Of a stretch of 64,000 nucleotides of DNA, positions 35,531-47,782 are shown in pieces. Position 1 is the stretch's first letter, and each line of letters begins with the position of its first letter. Under the pieces are notes generated by a model, which saw only the letters and a program-made list of their open reading frames with translations, ran no database searches and was not told where the DNA came from. Both the position numbers and the translations under genes were made by a program. Source of the DNA: Xestospongia muta. Its lineage: Eukaryota > Porifera > Demospongiae > Haplosclerida > Petrosiidae. The DNA is taken from positions 7,019,135 to 7,083,134 of the forward strand of contig OY848920.1 of the NCBI GenBank assembly GCA_963693285.1. Reading direction: 5' to 3'.

Positions 35531-36190
35531 TCATCCAAATAAGTCTGGTCCTTCACCTTCCAGGACTAATATAAGTAGGGTAGCAGATTGAGATTTGTAC
35601 TTAATATTAACATCACCACAGCCGATTGGTGGAAGTTGCTCCCCTGAAAATGTCTTAAGTACTGTGTTAGTCCTTTTCAACTCTTGTCCAGGGAACAATT
35701 TATTCCAGGTTAATGATGAAAGAATGGAGACAGAAGCTCCAGTGTCTAATTCCATAAGCACAGGTTTCCCTTCAATATAAACAGTCAATTGGATAGTATT
35801 ATTGTTCTCACCTAAATGGTTTGACAAGAATTCAGCAGGCTCCTCCTCTTTCTCAGAGAGTTGCCTCATGGGCTGAGGCTTGTGTACGGAAGCCTCAGAC
35901 GGACATTCCTATTCTTGTTTCCAATTTCTTCCGCCCACCTTATATTCTAATTAAAGATACAATTGATGGTCTCTAGCTTTTCTTGGAGTGGTCTTGTCTA
36001 GTTTTTGGGCGGTTCTACAAACTCTTTGGATGTGGCCAACTTTACCACACCTGATACACTTACCCTGCTTGAACCTGCATTTGTCTGGTTGGTGTCCTAG
36101 CTCCTCTCCCGCAAAGGTGGCAGGCATGATTGTAATTCGATGTATGGCTTGTGGCATTGCAGTACCCTGTACTCCCTATTAATTAATTCA
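35531..36190 (-). pseudogene. Ty3/gypsy-type gag-protease fragment, copy 1
   Basis: The minus strand carries, in order, a frameshifted first zinc knuckle (HACHLCGRGA, then HQPDKCRFKQGK), an intact CCHC knuckle (CIRCGKVGHIQRVC, near 36070-36030) and a retropepsin-like domain (35531-35869) with VLMELDTGASVSILSSL, where the DTGA motif is the catalytic site. Between knuckle and protease lies a piece of the GAAGCCGAAGGCGGACAT family. No reverse transcriptase, integrase or LTR is seen. Old retrotransposon debris. Confidence 0.75.
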
Positions 36191-36224
36191 TGTATACATG
36201 ATGTATATACAACGTAACTTACTA

Positions 36225-36480
36225 TTGTCTCTTTGTATGTTCTTGCTACATCATTCTGTCTAATAATTCTTAAAATATCTAACAAACTTTTTTCGTTGCT
36301 TTATCAGCTTCCTCTCGAATCCATAACTGGTACATACTGGTTAAGCTATGACATTAAGCTAGATTGACACTGTCTATATAATTGTAATTGTGTACCCAAT
36401 TCATTCCACTTTTTAGTTCTAGCATAAGTAGTTACTTCTAGACTTGGAGGTTGTTGATACAAAAGCTCATCCAGTGACTT
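36225..36480 (-). pseudogene. Decayed Death-domain exon, copy 1
   Basis: Three frames in succession give TKKWNELGTQLQL, YQLWIREEADKATKK and LLDILRIIRQNDVARTYKE, which together follow the Death-domain pattern (W-x-x-L-G, LW, ADKA, LL-x-ALR-like). Two frameshifts and stops break it. A GTAAGT donor after ETIV is intact. It is distinct in sequence from the Death domains of genes A-C. Duplicates lie at 37650-37861 (partial) and 45800-46055. Confidence 0.55.
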
Positions 36481-36489
36481 ATTACTATA

Positions 36490-37412
36490 TCCTATGAATT
36501 AAAAGAAGAAATTACTGGAAATAATATAATTGTTATTGCAATAACGCAATCACACTATAATTGATGATCACATCTTGTACAAGTAAAATGGATAACTCTT
36601 GCTCCTTTCTGGGTAGGTGAAGTTTCTAGTACTCTGTTTGTCTCTGTGTCTCTGTTATTGACCAATGTACTTTGAACTGCTATAACTCAATCATAGAGTT
36701 TTAATTCACAAAACTTGTCAGGAAAATAGCAAAATTCAGCACAACAAATAATTTATCTAACTATATAGGCAGCAAATGACAACAAAACTTCAAAGTTGGA
36801 AAACTCCTACATGAGTATAGATAGAAGAGTTGACTGCTCCAATTATTTACTGTGTGTACAAATACAATTACTGTATCTACAAATTTGGTGGGAATTTTGT
36901 AAAAACACTTTGGTTTGAAGTTATGTCAAGTTTTACTCACCTTGACAGCATAATTAAATATATTCATTGTATGAATGAGATCAATTAATAAACATAAAAA
37001 TCTGACATTTATAGTAACATATAATAAATAAAGGTTTCTGGTTTGAGTAAATTTTATGTAAGTGAGTATTATGTTATACATACTAATGTAACAAGTTAAC
37101 ACTTGAACAATGTTGTATAATGTAATCTAATCATGTGTAGCCTTAATTCTTATATACAGCCCTGATTTTTATAATTATGTATCATCATATGTAACCTTTT
37201 TGGGGTGCTGTAAATAGTCCAAACTTAATTCCAAATACAGTTCTTTGACCTACACTGAGTGGGTGAACATAATTTACTTTACATTCATAACAACCTTCTC
37301 CATCAATGTTGGCTTTTTAGAAGTTTGAGAGGTAAAGAGCTCAGTCTACACAGACTATCTGTCCTCTCCATCTCCTTCATTAAATCAGCGAGACACTAAA
37401 GAGGTGCAATCT
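36490..37412. other. Non-coding sequence upstream of the LRR relic
   Basis: AT-rich. The same stretch precedes the longer LRR relic in copy 2 (about 46070-46997). No frame or structure recognised. Confidence 0.5.
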
Positions 37413-37517
37413 TTGTCACTGGAAGTGTTCGGTGGAGAGATGATGACAATATTGTTGAACTCACTAGACCAAGTGTAGAAGAAAGTGAAGATGATTAAAT
37501 TAATGAAAGAACAACAA
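37413..37517 (+). pseudogene. Truncated start of an LRR exon
   Basis: Matches the first approximately 105 nt of the gene C LRR exon (GSVRWRDDDNIVELT) and the longer relic at 46998. It is cut off at the segmental-duplication junction after GAACAACAA, and already carries the frame-breaking GATGATTAAA. Confidence 0.7.
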
Positions 37518-37861
37518 GGTGTCCTAGCTCCTCTCTCGCAAAGGTGGCAGGCATGATTGTAATTCGATGTACGGCTTGTGGCGTTGCAGTACCCTGTACT
37601 CTCTATTAATTATTTTATGTATACATGATGTATATACAACGTAACTTACTATTGTCTCTTTGTATGTTCTTGCTACATCATTCTGTCTAATAATTCTTAA
37701 AACATCTAACAAACTTTTTTCATTGCTTTATCAGCTTCCTCTTGAATCCATAACAGGTACATACTGGTTAAGCTATGACATTAAGCTAGATTGACACTGT
37801 CTATATAATTGTAATTGTGTACCCAATTCATTCCACTTTTCAGTTCTAGCATAAGTAATGT
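37518..37861. repeat. Third partial copy of the gag-knuckle/Death-relic junction
   Basis: Near-identical to 36094-36435 in the same orientation, inserted between the truncated LRR relic and the start of copy 2. It marks the breakpoint and shows the duplication was not one simple crossover. Confidence 0.85.
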
Positions 37862-38265
37862 TTAGGGTTTATTTTTTACAAAAAGGACCCCAAAAGGGTT
37901 ATAATCATACACCCCAATGTGCACTATGTGTATCTGTTTGTTAATGCATCTATGTTGTGGTTCATTGAATATTCCATTGAAACAATATGATTATTATAAT
38001 AAACTTGAAGATACTGATGGTAATTGTAAGGAATAACGTCTCAATGGGACCAGTAAATTTGTTCCAATATCAGTGTTTTCTAGACTGAAGTCTTCTTTGT
38101 GTTGATTAGGTTTTACTGTTGATATTAAATGATGTCTAATCGGATGTGGTATTGATGTTACTTGGAGATTACCTAAGCTGTGCGCATGAAATAGTCCAGA
38201 GCCCAGGTAACAGGTTCTAAGAGCTTTTGAGTCAGAGATGTTGTAATGTCTGTTCTCTTCAACAT

Positions 38266-39153
38266 TTAAACTAGTTCTTCAAAGTTAATGTATGAAGACT
38301 CGTCAACTGTTTGATCTATAGTGAAATATTCACTATGCTGATTGTTATTATCAGTACCATTGAATGCTATATCTTGCATAGTAGCACTATGTCCTGTTGA
38401 TATCATATCTGTTTGTAAATAATTTTGTACATTCCCTGTACACACACCTTCTGGAATGTTTATGATGTTATTACAAGATGCCTCCTCCTGATCAGAGTAA
38501 TAAAATGGTGAATATAGAGTTGTCATTGATGGTGAACTTTCAAATGCTTTTACCTTCAGCTGTGTGAATGAATTAAGGATAACTTACAAGGTATGTTAAG
38601 CTTTAAATGTGCATACCATACTCTACAATGTATTATACGATGTAACTTCATAATAGCTGCTCACGTTACATAATTATAAACCACATGAATGTACAACTAC
38701 TTGACTATGTCTTAAGTTATAATATGCTTACTAATATTGCCATGGTTACCTCATTAGTAAAGTCAGAAGCTATTGAAGGACGAACAAAATAACTTGATAT
38801 GTAGTAGTCTTCTTTATTGGCCCTATATATATCAAGGTACATACTTCATGAGCATATTTTTAGTCTGTTTATTTATGATGCCATTTATGTATCCACGCAT
38901 TTATGTGTTCATTCACTCTACCTTTTTATTCTTTTAGATACAAATGTGTACACTGTAACTGCTCCAAAACATGTAGTAATGGTGAATATAAAGGCCACAA
39001 GAATGCCAACAATTAAATAAATATTAACATTGGCAATATTTGGACTAGAGTTTTCTGTGTGTAAAAAGACAGAGAGGTCAATGTTGTTGTGATTTAAAAA
39101 GGCTTTTTGTCTGCATATGATCAGTACAATAATAGTATACATATACATATGCA

Positions 39154-39197
<44 letters not shown>

Positions 39198-40656
39198 TGT
39201 GGTCAATGACAAAAATCCTGAAAGTAGTAGGTAACAAGTTTCCACTGATAGTATGGCATGACACTTGTTACAAAAATATAACTTTCATGAGTGTATAGTA
39301 TTGTGTATTAGCCCTATACGTATGGTTTAGGGAACAGTATAATAACTCTGTCACATTATTAAGCATATGGGCATGTATGTGTGGATTTCTAACAAAATAG
39401 TATGTTTTTCATTATGACATGAAGAATGAAAATTACAAAAATGGTCATTATTAATATTTAACCAAGAAAGATTACCATTACCATCTGCAACTCGACTGGA
39501 TGTAATCATTGACGTCTGTTCTTTTAGACTTGAAGATGATGATAACTCTATATTGAATAGAAACAATGAAATAACATCAATTATTAGGTAATTATTATAA
39601 TGATAATATTGATATTACTTATTAAATTCATACAAATTTAATAACTTAGATAGCTACTATATATAAAACATTGATAATACATTAAGTACCTTTCACTAAT
39701 ATTGTATTTACAGTTGTTACTAAATACAATTCAGTCTGTTCACTCAAAGAGTTAGTATATGTTACTGATAATGTATTAACTAGTGTTTGATTTGAGTAAG
39801 AATTCTCAGTTTTGATTTCAACACTGGAGGAGGGTCTGGTGGTATATGTAATTGTTGGTGTTGGCACTATTAAGGAGGAAGAATAGCAATGAAAAAGTTT
39901 TGTTTAAAATTTGTCATACTGACATGTCAAATACATTGTCTGTAGATGTTATGAAATAGTTTACTAAAGAACACATGCATCAACTATAAAGTAATTTATT
40001 TTGAAGTTAAGAATGACAGTTAAAGTTACCATTTCCGTCACAGCTGATGTTGTTTGTGGCCAGAAAATAATACCCGAACAAATCACCTTCAATACATCCA
40101 TGTATGAGGCAAAAAGAACCTTTATGTATTGTTATGTTGTACGTTTTATTGTGCAGGAATTTCAAATGTTTATTATCAAGAATACAGGTATAAGTCTAAG
40201 GAAAAAAGTAAACAATTTGTATTAATGAGTAAAACTTTAGATGTGTTACCACTGTAATTTACTGTTGCATACTGACCTCATTTTGTGTAGTACATACATA
40301 CTCTAATTGGAGAAGGTTGTTCATATTTGTATTTAGCTGGGTCACCTTAACAGTAGCATAAGACATACCACAATTAACTATCAATTTTGCATCTTCATTT
40401 CTTTCACCTTGACAAATGAGAGAGAGAGAGAAAACGTTGGAATCAATTATTATTAATTGTAATTGCCTGTCTATATAATTATTCTGTTCACTAGATGCTT
40501 ACTTGTTGTTCTTGTTGTTAGTTTCATACATGTATCTTCACTGCTGTAACAGTTGTGAGTACTAGTTCGCACAGGTTGAAGGTGATTCAACAGTAAGAAG
40601 ATGCAGATAACAACTTGAAGATACTGTACAGCAGTTGTCATACCGCAATTGTCCAC
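38266..40656 (-). CDS. Receptor gene 2: type I membrane protein with tyrosine-motif tail
   Basis: Same eight-exon structure as receptor gene 1 with all splice sites kept. The signal peptide exon starts at 40656 and the last exon is 38266-38559. One residue longer, owing to an added Thr codon in exon 1 (KLTTRTTS). Tail and ITIM-like SEYFTI/YINF are unchanged, and the last exon differs by only two residues (M to L, I to T). By contrast exon 3 differs at 9 residues: DHKSLKFLHNEMYNIT becomes DNKHLKFLHNKTYNIT, PKDSFCLIRG becomes HKGSFCLIHG, and EGDFIGY becomes EGDLFGY. Only one silent change was seen in that exon. Inferred role is as for gene 1. It may be a true paralogue or an allele placed in tandem by assembly. 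Confidence 0.82.
39158..39195. repeat. (AT)n microsatellite in receptor gene 2 intron
   Basis: About 19 AT units, expanded relative to the 12 or so in copy 1. Confidence 0.95.
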
Positions 40657-41788
40657 GTTATTCCAGAGAAATTAGTGAGAGAAGGAACTTCGCTTCGTTG
40701 AGCAAAGCAAGCCTCAGAAACCATACAAAGTACAATGACAATCTTTTGGAATTTGTGGGCGTGTGTCAATGTGCAAGTTAACTACATAAAGTAGAAGAAG
40801 ATTATTGCAAGATTCGTAGTCATCATCGACTTGGTTTGAGCACTTCCCTTCTCAAAGAGACAAAGAATAAGAAGTCAGAGTAACATTTTTTATCTACTAA
40901 GTGGTTCCAAGTCAGTGCTGGCACTGATTAAGTACGTCTTATTTATAACACGTGCTCATGTAATAAATGTACTTACAAAATATATCATACCAGATGTTTG
41001 GGAGATGGAATGATGGCAATACCAAACAAAGAGGGTATGTGCAAGGGTATTTTGTCAGCCCTAGGCCTATACAAACAAATCCACTTGATGTTTTTGTATA
41101 ATTGTGACACACTGGTACTGGTGTCCTCCTCCTACCAGAACAATCCTGTGCATGCAAATTTACTACTACATCAATGCTATCAGATGCTATAGTATTTTAA
41201 TGAGACTTAATAAACGTGCACATCCAAAATAATATTGCATTTTGGGTTCGAAATACAGGCATATAATTATGTGCCTTAAGATTTTATACTTGATATCCAG
41301 ACTGAGTCAAAATAACTTACAGGAACATCTTTCAAATAACGTTTAAACAATCCTTCTGGAGAAGGACTGTCCTTGCAAAGTAAATTGTTTTCTAGCAATA
41401 ACTCTACTAATTAATATTTAGAACTTTGATACTGATGCTCCATTGTAATAATATGCATTCATTAATTGAAAGTGTGTGGTTACATGGATTTCATGTACTA
41501 ATCATTGAGCTAGTGTATTATTTTATGCCTAACCTCATAACAACATTTTATATTATGAGGCTGAACAATATTATGTACATGTGTGTATTCTATTGTATGT
41601 TTTCTATATACTTTATAAGAACCTTATAGTGCACTATCTACTTGTTATAGACCTTTTCAGCTCCAAGGTGTGAAGGAATGTTAATGATATTCACGACGTG
41701 GGTGCGGTCAAGTTACACCCACTGGGGGGAAGAAACCACGTGGACCATAGTGTTTAGTGTAGAGAAAAGCAGTTGTAGAGTTCTAATA

Positions 41789-42600
41789 TGCCAAAGAATT
41801 GCTGTATGGTACACTGCACCAACTGGTTGGGAAAGAAGGAAGGACTGAGGTTTTTCAGATTCCCTCTTAATGACCAGGATAGCAGCAGTTAGAAGGGAAA
41901 ACTAGCAACCAGTGAATAGCACCAGGATGTGTTTACTTGATGTTTAGCGATGCAATAAACTTTATGAAAAAAGCAAACATATTTTAAACAATTAAAAGAT
42001 ATATATAAGACGTCAGACACTCTATTTGCTGATGACTCATGCAGTATCATTTCCTCTCTAACTTACCATTTTGTCACTTTAGGGGAGCCTAACTCTAGTC
42101 CAAGTCATCCTGACTATGTACCAAGTGTTTTTCCTTCAGTTTACAAGCAAAAACGTTTGAGCAGCAGTTCTGCTAAGCTACAACGCTGCAATTGAAGAAT
42201 GTCTCAAGGTAATGCTCCTATGACAAGTTCAAGCAATGATGGTATGAACTCTGTGACTAGCTCAGCAGATCATGGCATGGATACAAGTGATATCCCCCTG
42301 ACTAGTTCAGCAAATGAGACTCAGACTGCAATAGCAGAGCAAGCAAGTTTACCAGAAAGTTCTCAAGTTGAAAACAGGGCTTATATACCTGATTCAGATA
42401 TTGCCAGGATGGATGTTGCACATGCATCACTTGAACTGTCACAAACTAATGTTAGTCATGTTGATCAGTGTACTCAAACTGAGGAACTCACTGTTGATAA
42501 AGATGAGAAAGAAACTACAAACTCCTGACTTCAATGTGGATGCATTAAGAAAGGAAAATGCCTCTCTAAGAAGAAAAGTAAACTATTATACTATACCATG
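41789..42600 (+). pseudogene. THAP-domain protein of the transposon (broken)
   Basis: The frame begins MPKNCCMVHCTNWLGKKEG, then LRFFRFPLNDQD, the C2CH THAP start, but meets a TAG after DSSS. A downstream exon-like part (about 42083-42190) reads SHPDYVPSVFPSVYKQKR. A Ser/Thr-rich frame follows at 42199-42528, with QCTQTEEL before a coiled-coil-like LRKENASLRRKV. No catalytic core remains. Confidence 0.65.
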
Positions 42601-42700
42601 TTTGTATTTCAAAGTGAAGTCTGTAAAACAATGTTATTAAGAAATTATGGCATGCAGGCTGAGGTACATGCATACAACATAAAATTAACTCCTGCAATGG

Positions 42701-42952
42701 TCACAGTACCAGTAGGCTTTTCCATTCTAGTAGCTCCTGTTGACTATAAACATGAGGTCTTCTAATGAAATATCCACATATGTGTCTATGCTTGATCTGG
42801 GGCCATGCAGACATACTGTCTGAAAACCGCTTTAACTGATTCTCTTCCAGGTAAGGATCATCTTTTTCCATAAGCCCCAATACCTCAAGGCGTTTGAGGT
42901 ACCTTTTCTTCGATACAGGATCGATAGATAGTAAGTAGTCGCTCATATGCAT
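42701..42952 (-). pseudogene. Second THAP-element ORF fragment
   Basis: The minus-strand frame includes LEVLGLMEKDDPYLEENQ, then WPQIKHRHICGYFIRRPHVY and EELLEWKSL. This segment is reminiscent of the N-terminal part of the YqaJ-like nuclease ORF in some eukaryotic transposons. Only the start is present. Moderate-to-low confidence in identity. Confidence 0.4.
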
Positions 42953-43454
42953 TACATTCTTTCACATTAGCTACTGTAGTTTCTTCCCCCCAGTGGGTGT
43001 AACCTGACCGCACCCACGTCGTGAATCTTATTAACATTCCTTCACACGTTGAAGCTGAAAAGGTCTATAAGTAAGAATATTATGGCATTTAAGTCTAGGT
43101 AGGTAGATATATATACCTCATATGACATTGTTACAATGGTCACTAATATTTATTGTCAGTGTCTATTTGTGATATATCATCCACATTGTTATAATTGCTA
43201 TAAGTGTTTGTCATGAAGTATAAGTTTTGTTTTGGTATATTGTTCATTTTAAGCAATATAGCCATGACTATTTCGTGTATACCAATTTTGTGTATATCTG
43301 AGTTCATAGTCTAGGTTACCATCACTGGTAACTATCGTATAATGTTTGTAGGAAGACACATGTAGTAAGTGGGGGTCTATCATTGATTCTTCCATTGGTA
43401 ATTCATATTGTGATGATATGATGATAGGAGTGGTAACAAATATTGCCAAAATGG

Positions 43455-43655
43455 AATAGTGAATTTGTTTAGTAATCTCCACTGCTCTCTAGGCTGTTGT
43501 TTGTCAGGAGATATTGGTGATAGTTTAGATGTGAATGATGTCTAAATGGAAATGGTGGTGACAATATTGTTATATTATCTAAATTGTGTGTATGAAGTAG
43601 TCCTATACTAATAATCTCTAAGTCTGAACTGATGGAGTGTTTTGTTTACTATACA
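43455..43655 (-). pseudogene. Copy 2 of the tail-like relic
   Basis: Same sequence as 33880-34080 (LLHTHNLDNITILSPP, then FRHHSHLNYH), shifted by the duplication and the THAP insertion. Confidence 0.4.
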
Positions 43656-45105
43656 GTGGTATGTTAATAGCAGGAAATACACACGATTGTTATGACAAGT
43701 TATAGTGTACACCTGTTATACACCTTACAGTCTTACATTACTCTTTCAATTTGTCATTTATTGGTTTAGTTCCCTAGACATTGTGATTACTTACAATTAT
43801 GTTCATATATTTTATAATATAATATAATAAAATGCTCTGTATCTCTCTTTTTTTGGGCCTTTGTCTGAGTATGTGCAAATTGATCCTTTAAAATTATGAA
43901 GTAATATATAGTATAGTTACTGTCAGACTCATTCATCATAAGAATCCACCGTGTATAAGGCATACTGTTTGATATCCAAAAATTTTATGTACCACAAAAT
44001 GTTATTATACCACGCAGTATAGTAATATAGAGTTAAAAGAATGTTTTAATAACTTTGCTACCCCTTGTTACATTTATATATAGAGTTCCTTTTATCATTA
44101 AAGAAATTTGCATGCGAGTAATAAAACTACTATCTCAATCTACTATTATACATGTATAAGTCTATTACACATGTGTTTGTACATATATGCCTGCAATGAG
44201 TCTCACAAAGAAGTGTTCTGGAAAGAAGAAGCATATCTTACAAATAATTCTTTGAACACAGTATTTGTAACAAACACGTTGTTAGTCTTTTATGCTACAC
44301 AGGATAAGCCTACCATCAAGTCAGTAATCCGATCGATAATACTTTAATACAGTTAAAAAGAGTGGCATGTCATGTGTAACCTAGGGTCTGTTCTAAACCA
44401 GAGTGTTGATTGCACTAAGGTTGTTATTTGTTAATTTTAGAGTGTAAGTACCACAGAAATGATGTTAATAGCTATTTGCCTACACAGTATTTATTGTCCT
44501 TCAGATACATATGCTCTCCTATAATGATGATGTAGTTATATCACAAACATAAAAAATTGCAGCATATTTGCTATGATTTATGGTTTAGGAATGTTTATGG
44601 GCGGGGTTTCTTATAGTGTAAATCATGTGTTGATGTTACATGGCTTATTTGCTCACTTTGCTCCTCATAATACTAATACTTTGTTGGACATAAACATTTT
44701 TGTTTATGTTACATTGCATATGTGTACTTTTTGTGTATTCCCTAAGTACATACTTACATTATAATCTAATTACATGTTATGATATGTGATATGTCTTCTC
44801 TTTTGTTATAGGAATTCAAGAAAGTTTTGAAAGATGTACCATACCAAGAAACTCATATGTATCAAACTAAAGACATAAACAGATGCCATTCTAAACACTA
44901 CCAATGTCATCATAGTACCTTGATGAAATATGTTACACATGATATACCAAGCATACCTTGGTTATAATTGCACACTATACAGAGTGTGTGTGTAATAAGT
45001 ATACACTTAATTAATAGATCAAGAAGTTTAGCCTGTCTACTGTAGTAGCCTAGTCTCATTTCCTAGTAGTAGTAGTAGTACTATATTAGATAATTTGAGC
45101 CAATT

Positions 45106-45765
45106 TCATCCAAATAAGTCTGGTCCTTCACCTTCCAGGACTAATATAAGTAGGGTAGCAGATTGAGATTTGTACTGAATATTAACATCAGCACAGCCGA
45201 TTGGTTGAAGTTGCTCCCCTGAAAATGTCTTAAGTACTGTGTTAGTCCTTTTCAACTCTTGTTCAGTGAACAATTTATTCCAGGTTAATGATGAGAGAAT
45301 GGAGACAAAAGCTCCAGTGTCTAATTCCATAAGCACAGGTTTCCCTTCAATATAAACAGTCAATTGGATAGTATTATTGTTCTCACCTAAATGGTTTGAC
45401 AAGAATTCAGCAGGCTCCTTCTCTTTCTCAGAGAGTTGCCTCATGGGCTGAGGCTTGTGTACGGAAGCCTCAGACGGACATTCCTATTCTTGTTTCCAAT
45501 TTCTTCCGCCCACCTTATATTCTAATTAAAGATACAATTGATGGTCTCTAGCTTTTCTTGGAGTGGTCTTGTCTAGTTTTTGGGCGGTTCTACAAACTCT
45601 TTGGATGTGGCCAACTTTACCACACCTGATACACTTACCCTGCTTGAACCTGCATTTGTCCGGTTGGTGTCCTAGCTCCTCTCCCGCAAAGGTGGCAGGC
45701 ATGATTGTAATTCGATGTATGGCTTGTGGCATTGCAGTACCCTGTACTCCCTATTAATTAATTCA
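45106..45765 (-). pseudogene. Ty3/gypsy-type gag-protease fragment, copy 2
   Basis: Duplicate of 35531-36190. The CCHC knuckle is unchanged. The protease segment differs at several residues, including DTGAF in place of DTGAS just after the catalytic Asp. Confidence 0.75.
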
Positions 45766-45799
45766 TGTATACATGATGTATATACAACGTAACTTACTA

Positions 45800-46055
45800 T
45801 TGTCTCTTTGTATGTTCTTGCTACATCATTCTGTCTAATAATTCTTAAAACATCTAACAAACTTTTTTCGTTGCTTTATCAGCTTCCTCTTGAATCCATA
45901 ACTGGTACATACTGGTTAAGCTATGACATTAAGCTAGATTGACACTGTCTGTATAATTGTAATTGTGTACCCAATTCATTCCACTTTTCAGTTCTAGCAT
46001 AAGTAGTTACTTCTAGACTTGGAGGTTGTTAATACAAAAGCTGATCCAGTGACTT
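45800..46055 (-). pseudogene. Decayed Death-domain exon, copy 2
   Basis: Duplicate of 36225-36480 with the same frameshifts, reading LLDVLRIIRQNDVARTYKE. Confidence 0.55.
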
Positions 46056-46997
46056 ATTACTATATCCTATGAATTAAAAGAAGAAATTACTGCAAATAAT
46101 ATAATTGTTATTGCAATAACACAATCACACTATAATTGATGATCACATCTTGTACAAGTAAAATGGATAACTCTTGCTCCTTTCTGGGTAGGTGAAGTTT
46201 CTAGTACTCTGTTTGTCTCTGTGTCTCTGTTATTGAGCAATGCACTTTGAACTGCTATAACTTAATCATAGAGTTTTAATTCACAAAACTTGTCAGGAAA
46301 ATAGCAAAATTCAGCACAACAAATAATTTATCTAACTATATAGGCAACAAATGACAACAAAACTTCAAAGTTGAAAAACTCTTACATGAGTATAGATAGA
46401 AGAGTTGACTGCTCCAATTATTTACTGTGTGTACAAATACAATTACTGTATCTACAAATTTGGTGGGAATTTTGTAAAAACACTTTGGTTTGAAGTTATG
46501 TCAAGTTTTACTCACCTTGACAGCTTAATTAAATATATTCATTGTATGAATGAGATCAATTAATAAACATAAAAATCTGACATTTATAGTAACATATAAT
46601 AAATAAAGGTTTCTGGTTTGAGTAAATTTTATGTAAGTGAGTATTATGTTATACATACTAATGTAACAAGTTAACACTTGAACAATGTTGTATAATGTAA
46701 TCTAATCATGTGTAGCCTTAATTCTTATATACAGCCCTGATTTTTATAATTATGTATCATCATATGTAACCTTTTTGGGGTGCTGTAAATAGTCCAAACT
46801 TAATTCCAAATACAGTTCTTTGACCTACACTGAGTGGGTGAACATAATTTACTTTGCGTTCATAACAACCTTCTCCAGCAATGTTGGCTTTTTAGAAGTT
46901 TGAGAGGTAAAGAGCTCAGTCTACACAGACTATCTGTCCTCTCCATTTCTTTCATTAAATCAGTGAGACACTAAAGAGGTGCAATCTTTGTCACTGG

Positions 46998-47782
46998 AAG
47001 TGTTCGGTGGAGAGATGATGACAATATTGTTGAACTCACTAGACCAAGTGTAGTAGAAAGTGAAGATGATTAAATTAATGAAAGAACAACAAACAGGAAA
47101 ACAATGGAATATTGATCTCTCTCCATCATCTCCTGAAAGTATTGCAGTTATTATAAACAATCTTAATAAGTGTACAGTGAGGAGACTTAATATATTGAAC
47201 ACTTCATTGGACAGTAAGTGTATATCGATATTATCGGAGATACTAAAAACTAATAAAACAATAAAGTCACTAATGCTGTCTGTACTCTTCTTCACTTACT
47301 GGCGGTATCAAACAAATAAGTGATAGTCTCTTTAATAATAAAACACTTTAACAGTTATTGTTGTATAATGTTACTGGTATCACAGATGAAGATATGCTTC
47401 ACTTATCTACTATGTAAGCAACTAATACAACTTTAAAAGAACTATGTCTCTCCAACTGTAACATCATTGATAATGGAGTCTCTGATATATCAGTCAAGGA
47501 CTTACTAAAAACCAAACATTGACTAAATTGAACATTGAAGATAATTATCAGATCACATTAGTTAGTACAAGTACAATAGCAGATCTAATACAAACTACTA
47601 CATCACTGACAAGAGTATATCTCTACAATACTTCACTGAACAATGATGATATCAAGACAATATGTACATCACTTACTAAAAATACTACAATAAGGGAACT
47701 ACACTTATCAAGAGAACATTACAAGTATTATAAGAAGTTAGACAGTTATCAAGTTATTAAAAACAGACTTAAGTTCTGGTAG
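46998..47782 (+). pseudogene. LRR-exon pseudogene related to gene C
   Basis: Aligns with the gene C LRR exon almost end to end (WNIDLSPSSPESIAVIINNL, NKTIKSLMLS, STSTIADLIQTTTSL, KLDSYQVIKNRLKFW, stop). It is broken by GATGATTAAA near 47070, a shift near 47285 (SVLFFTYWRYQ) and stops near 47410 and 47510. The splice acceptor seen before the gene C exon (ACAG|GAAACACTGG) has become CTTTGTCACTGG. Sequence after the stop, up to about 47960, also matches that after gene C. Confidence 0.85.

Larger units (their letters stand above)
29701..37517. repeat. Recent direct segmental duplication, copy 1
   Basis: Homologous end to end with 37873-47090 at high identity; intron stretches differ by roughly 2 percent by eye. 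Offsets are 8140 near the tail exon, 8156 near the signal exon and 9575 after the THAP element that only copy 2 carries. It contains receptor gene 1, a decayed tail-like exon, gag-protease debris, a Death-domain relic and the first 105 bp of an LRR relic. It stops abruptly inside that LRR sequence. Confidence 0.93.
41649..43066. mobile_element. THAP-type DNA transposon with long terminal inverted repeats
   Basis: 1418 bp with inverted termini of about 95 bp, starting AGACCTTTTCAGCT at the left and its complement at the right (including CACGACGTGGGTGCGGTCA). The empty site is preserved in copy 1 near 33499 (CTTGTTATAAGTAAG). Comparison allows a target duplication of AT or up to TATA. It encodes a THAP finger at the left and a second, opposite-strand frame at the right. 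This layout (THAP, short AT duplication, second opposite ORF) recalls the ISL2EU group; that assignment is tentative. Confidence 0.85.
37873..47090. repeat. Recent direct segmental duplication, copy 2
   Basis: Second copy of 29701-37517, extended rightwards into the full LRR relic and enlarged by the 1.4 kb THAP element at 41649-43066. A 30 bp stretch near its start is missing relative to copy 1. Confidence 0.93.

Noticed and set aside
35988..36182. Plus-strand frame over the gag knuckle (also 45563-45757)
   Set aside because: Antisense of the CCHC knuckle coding sequence, with no independent support.
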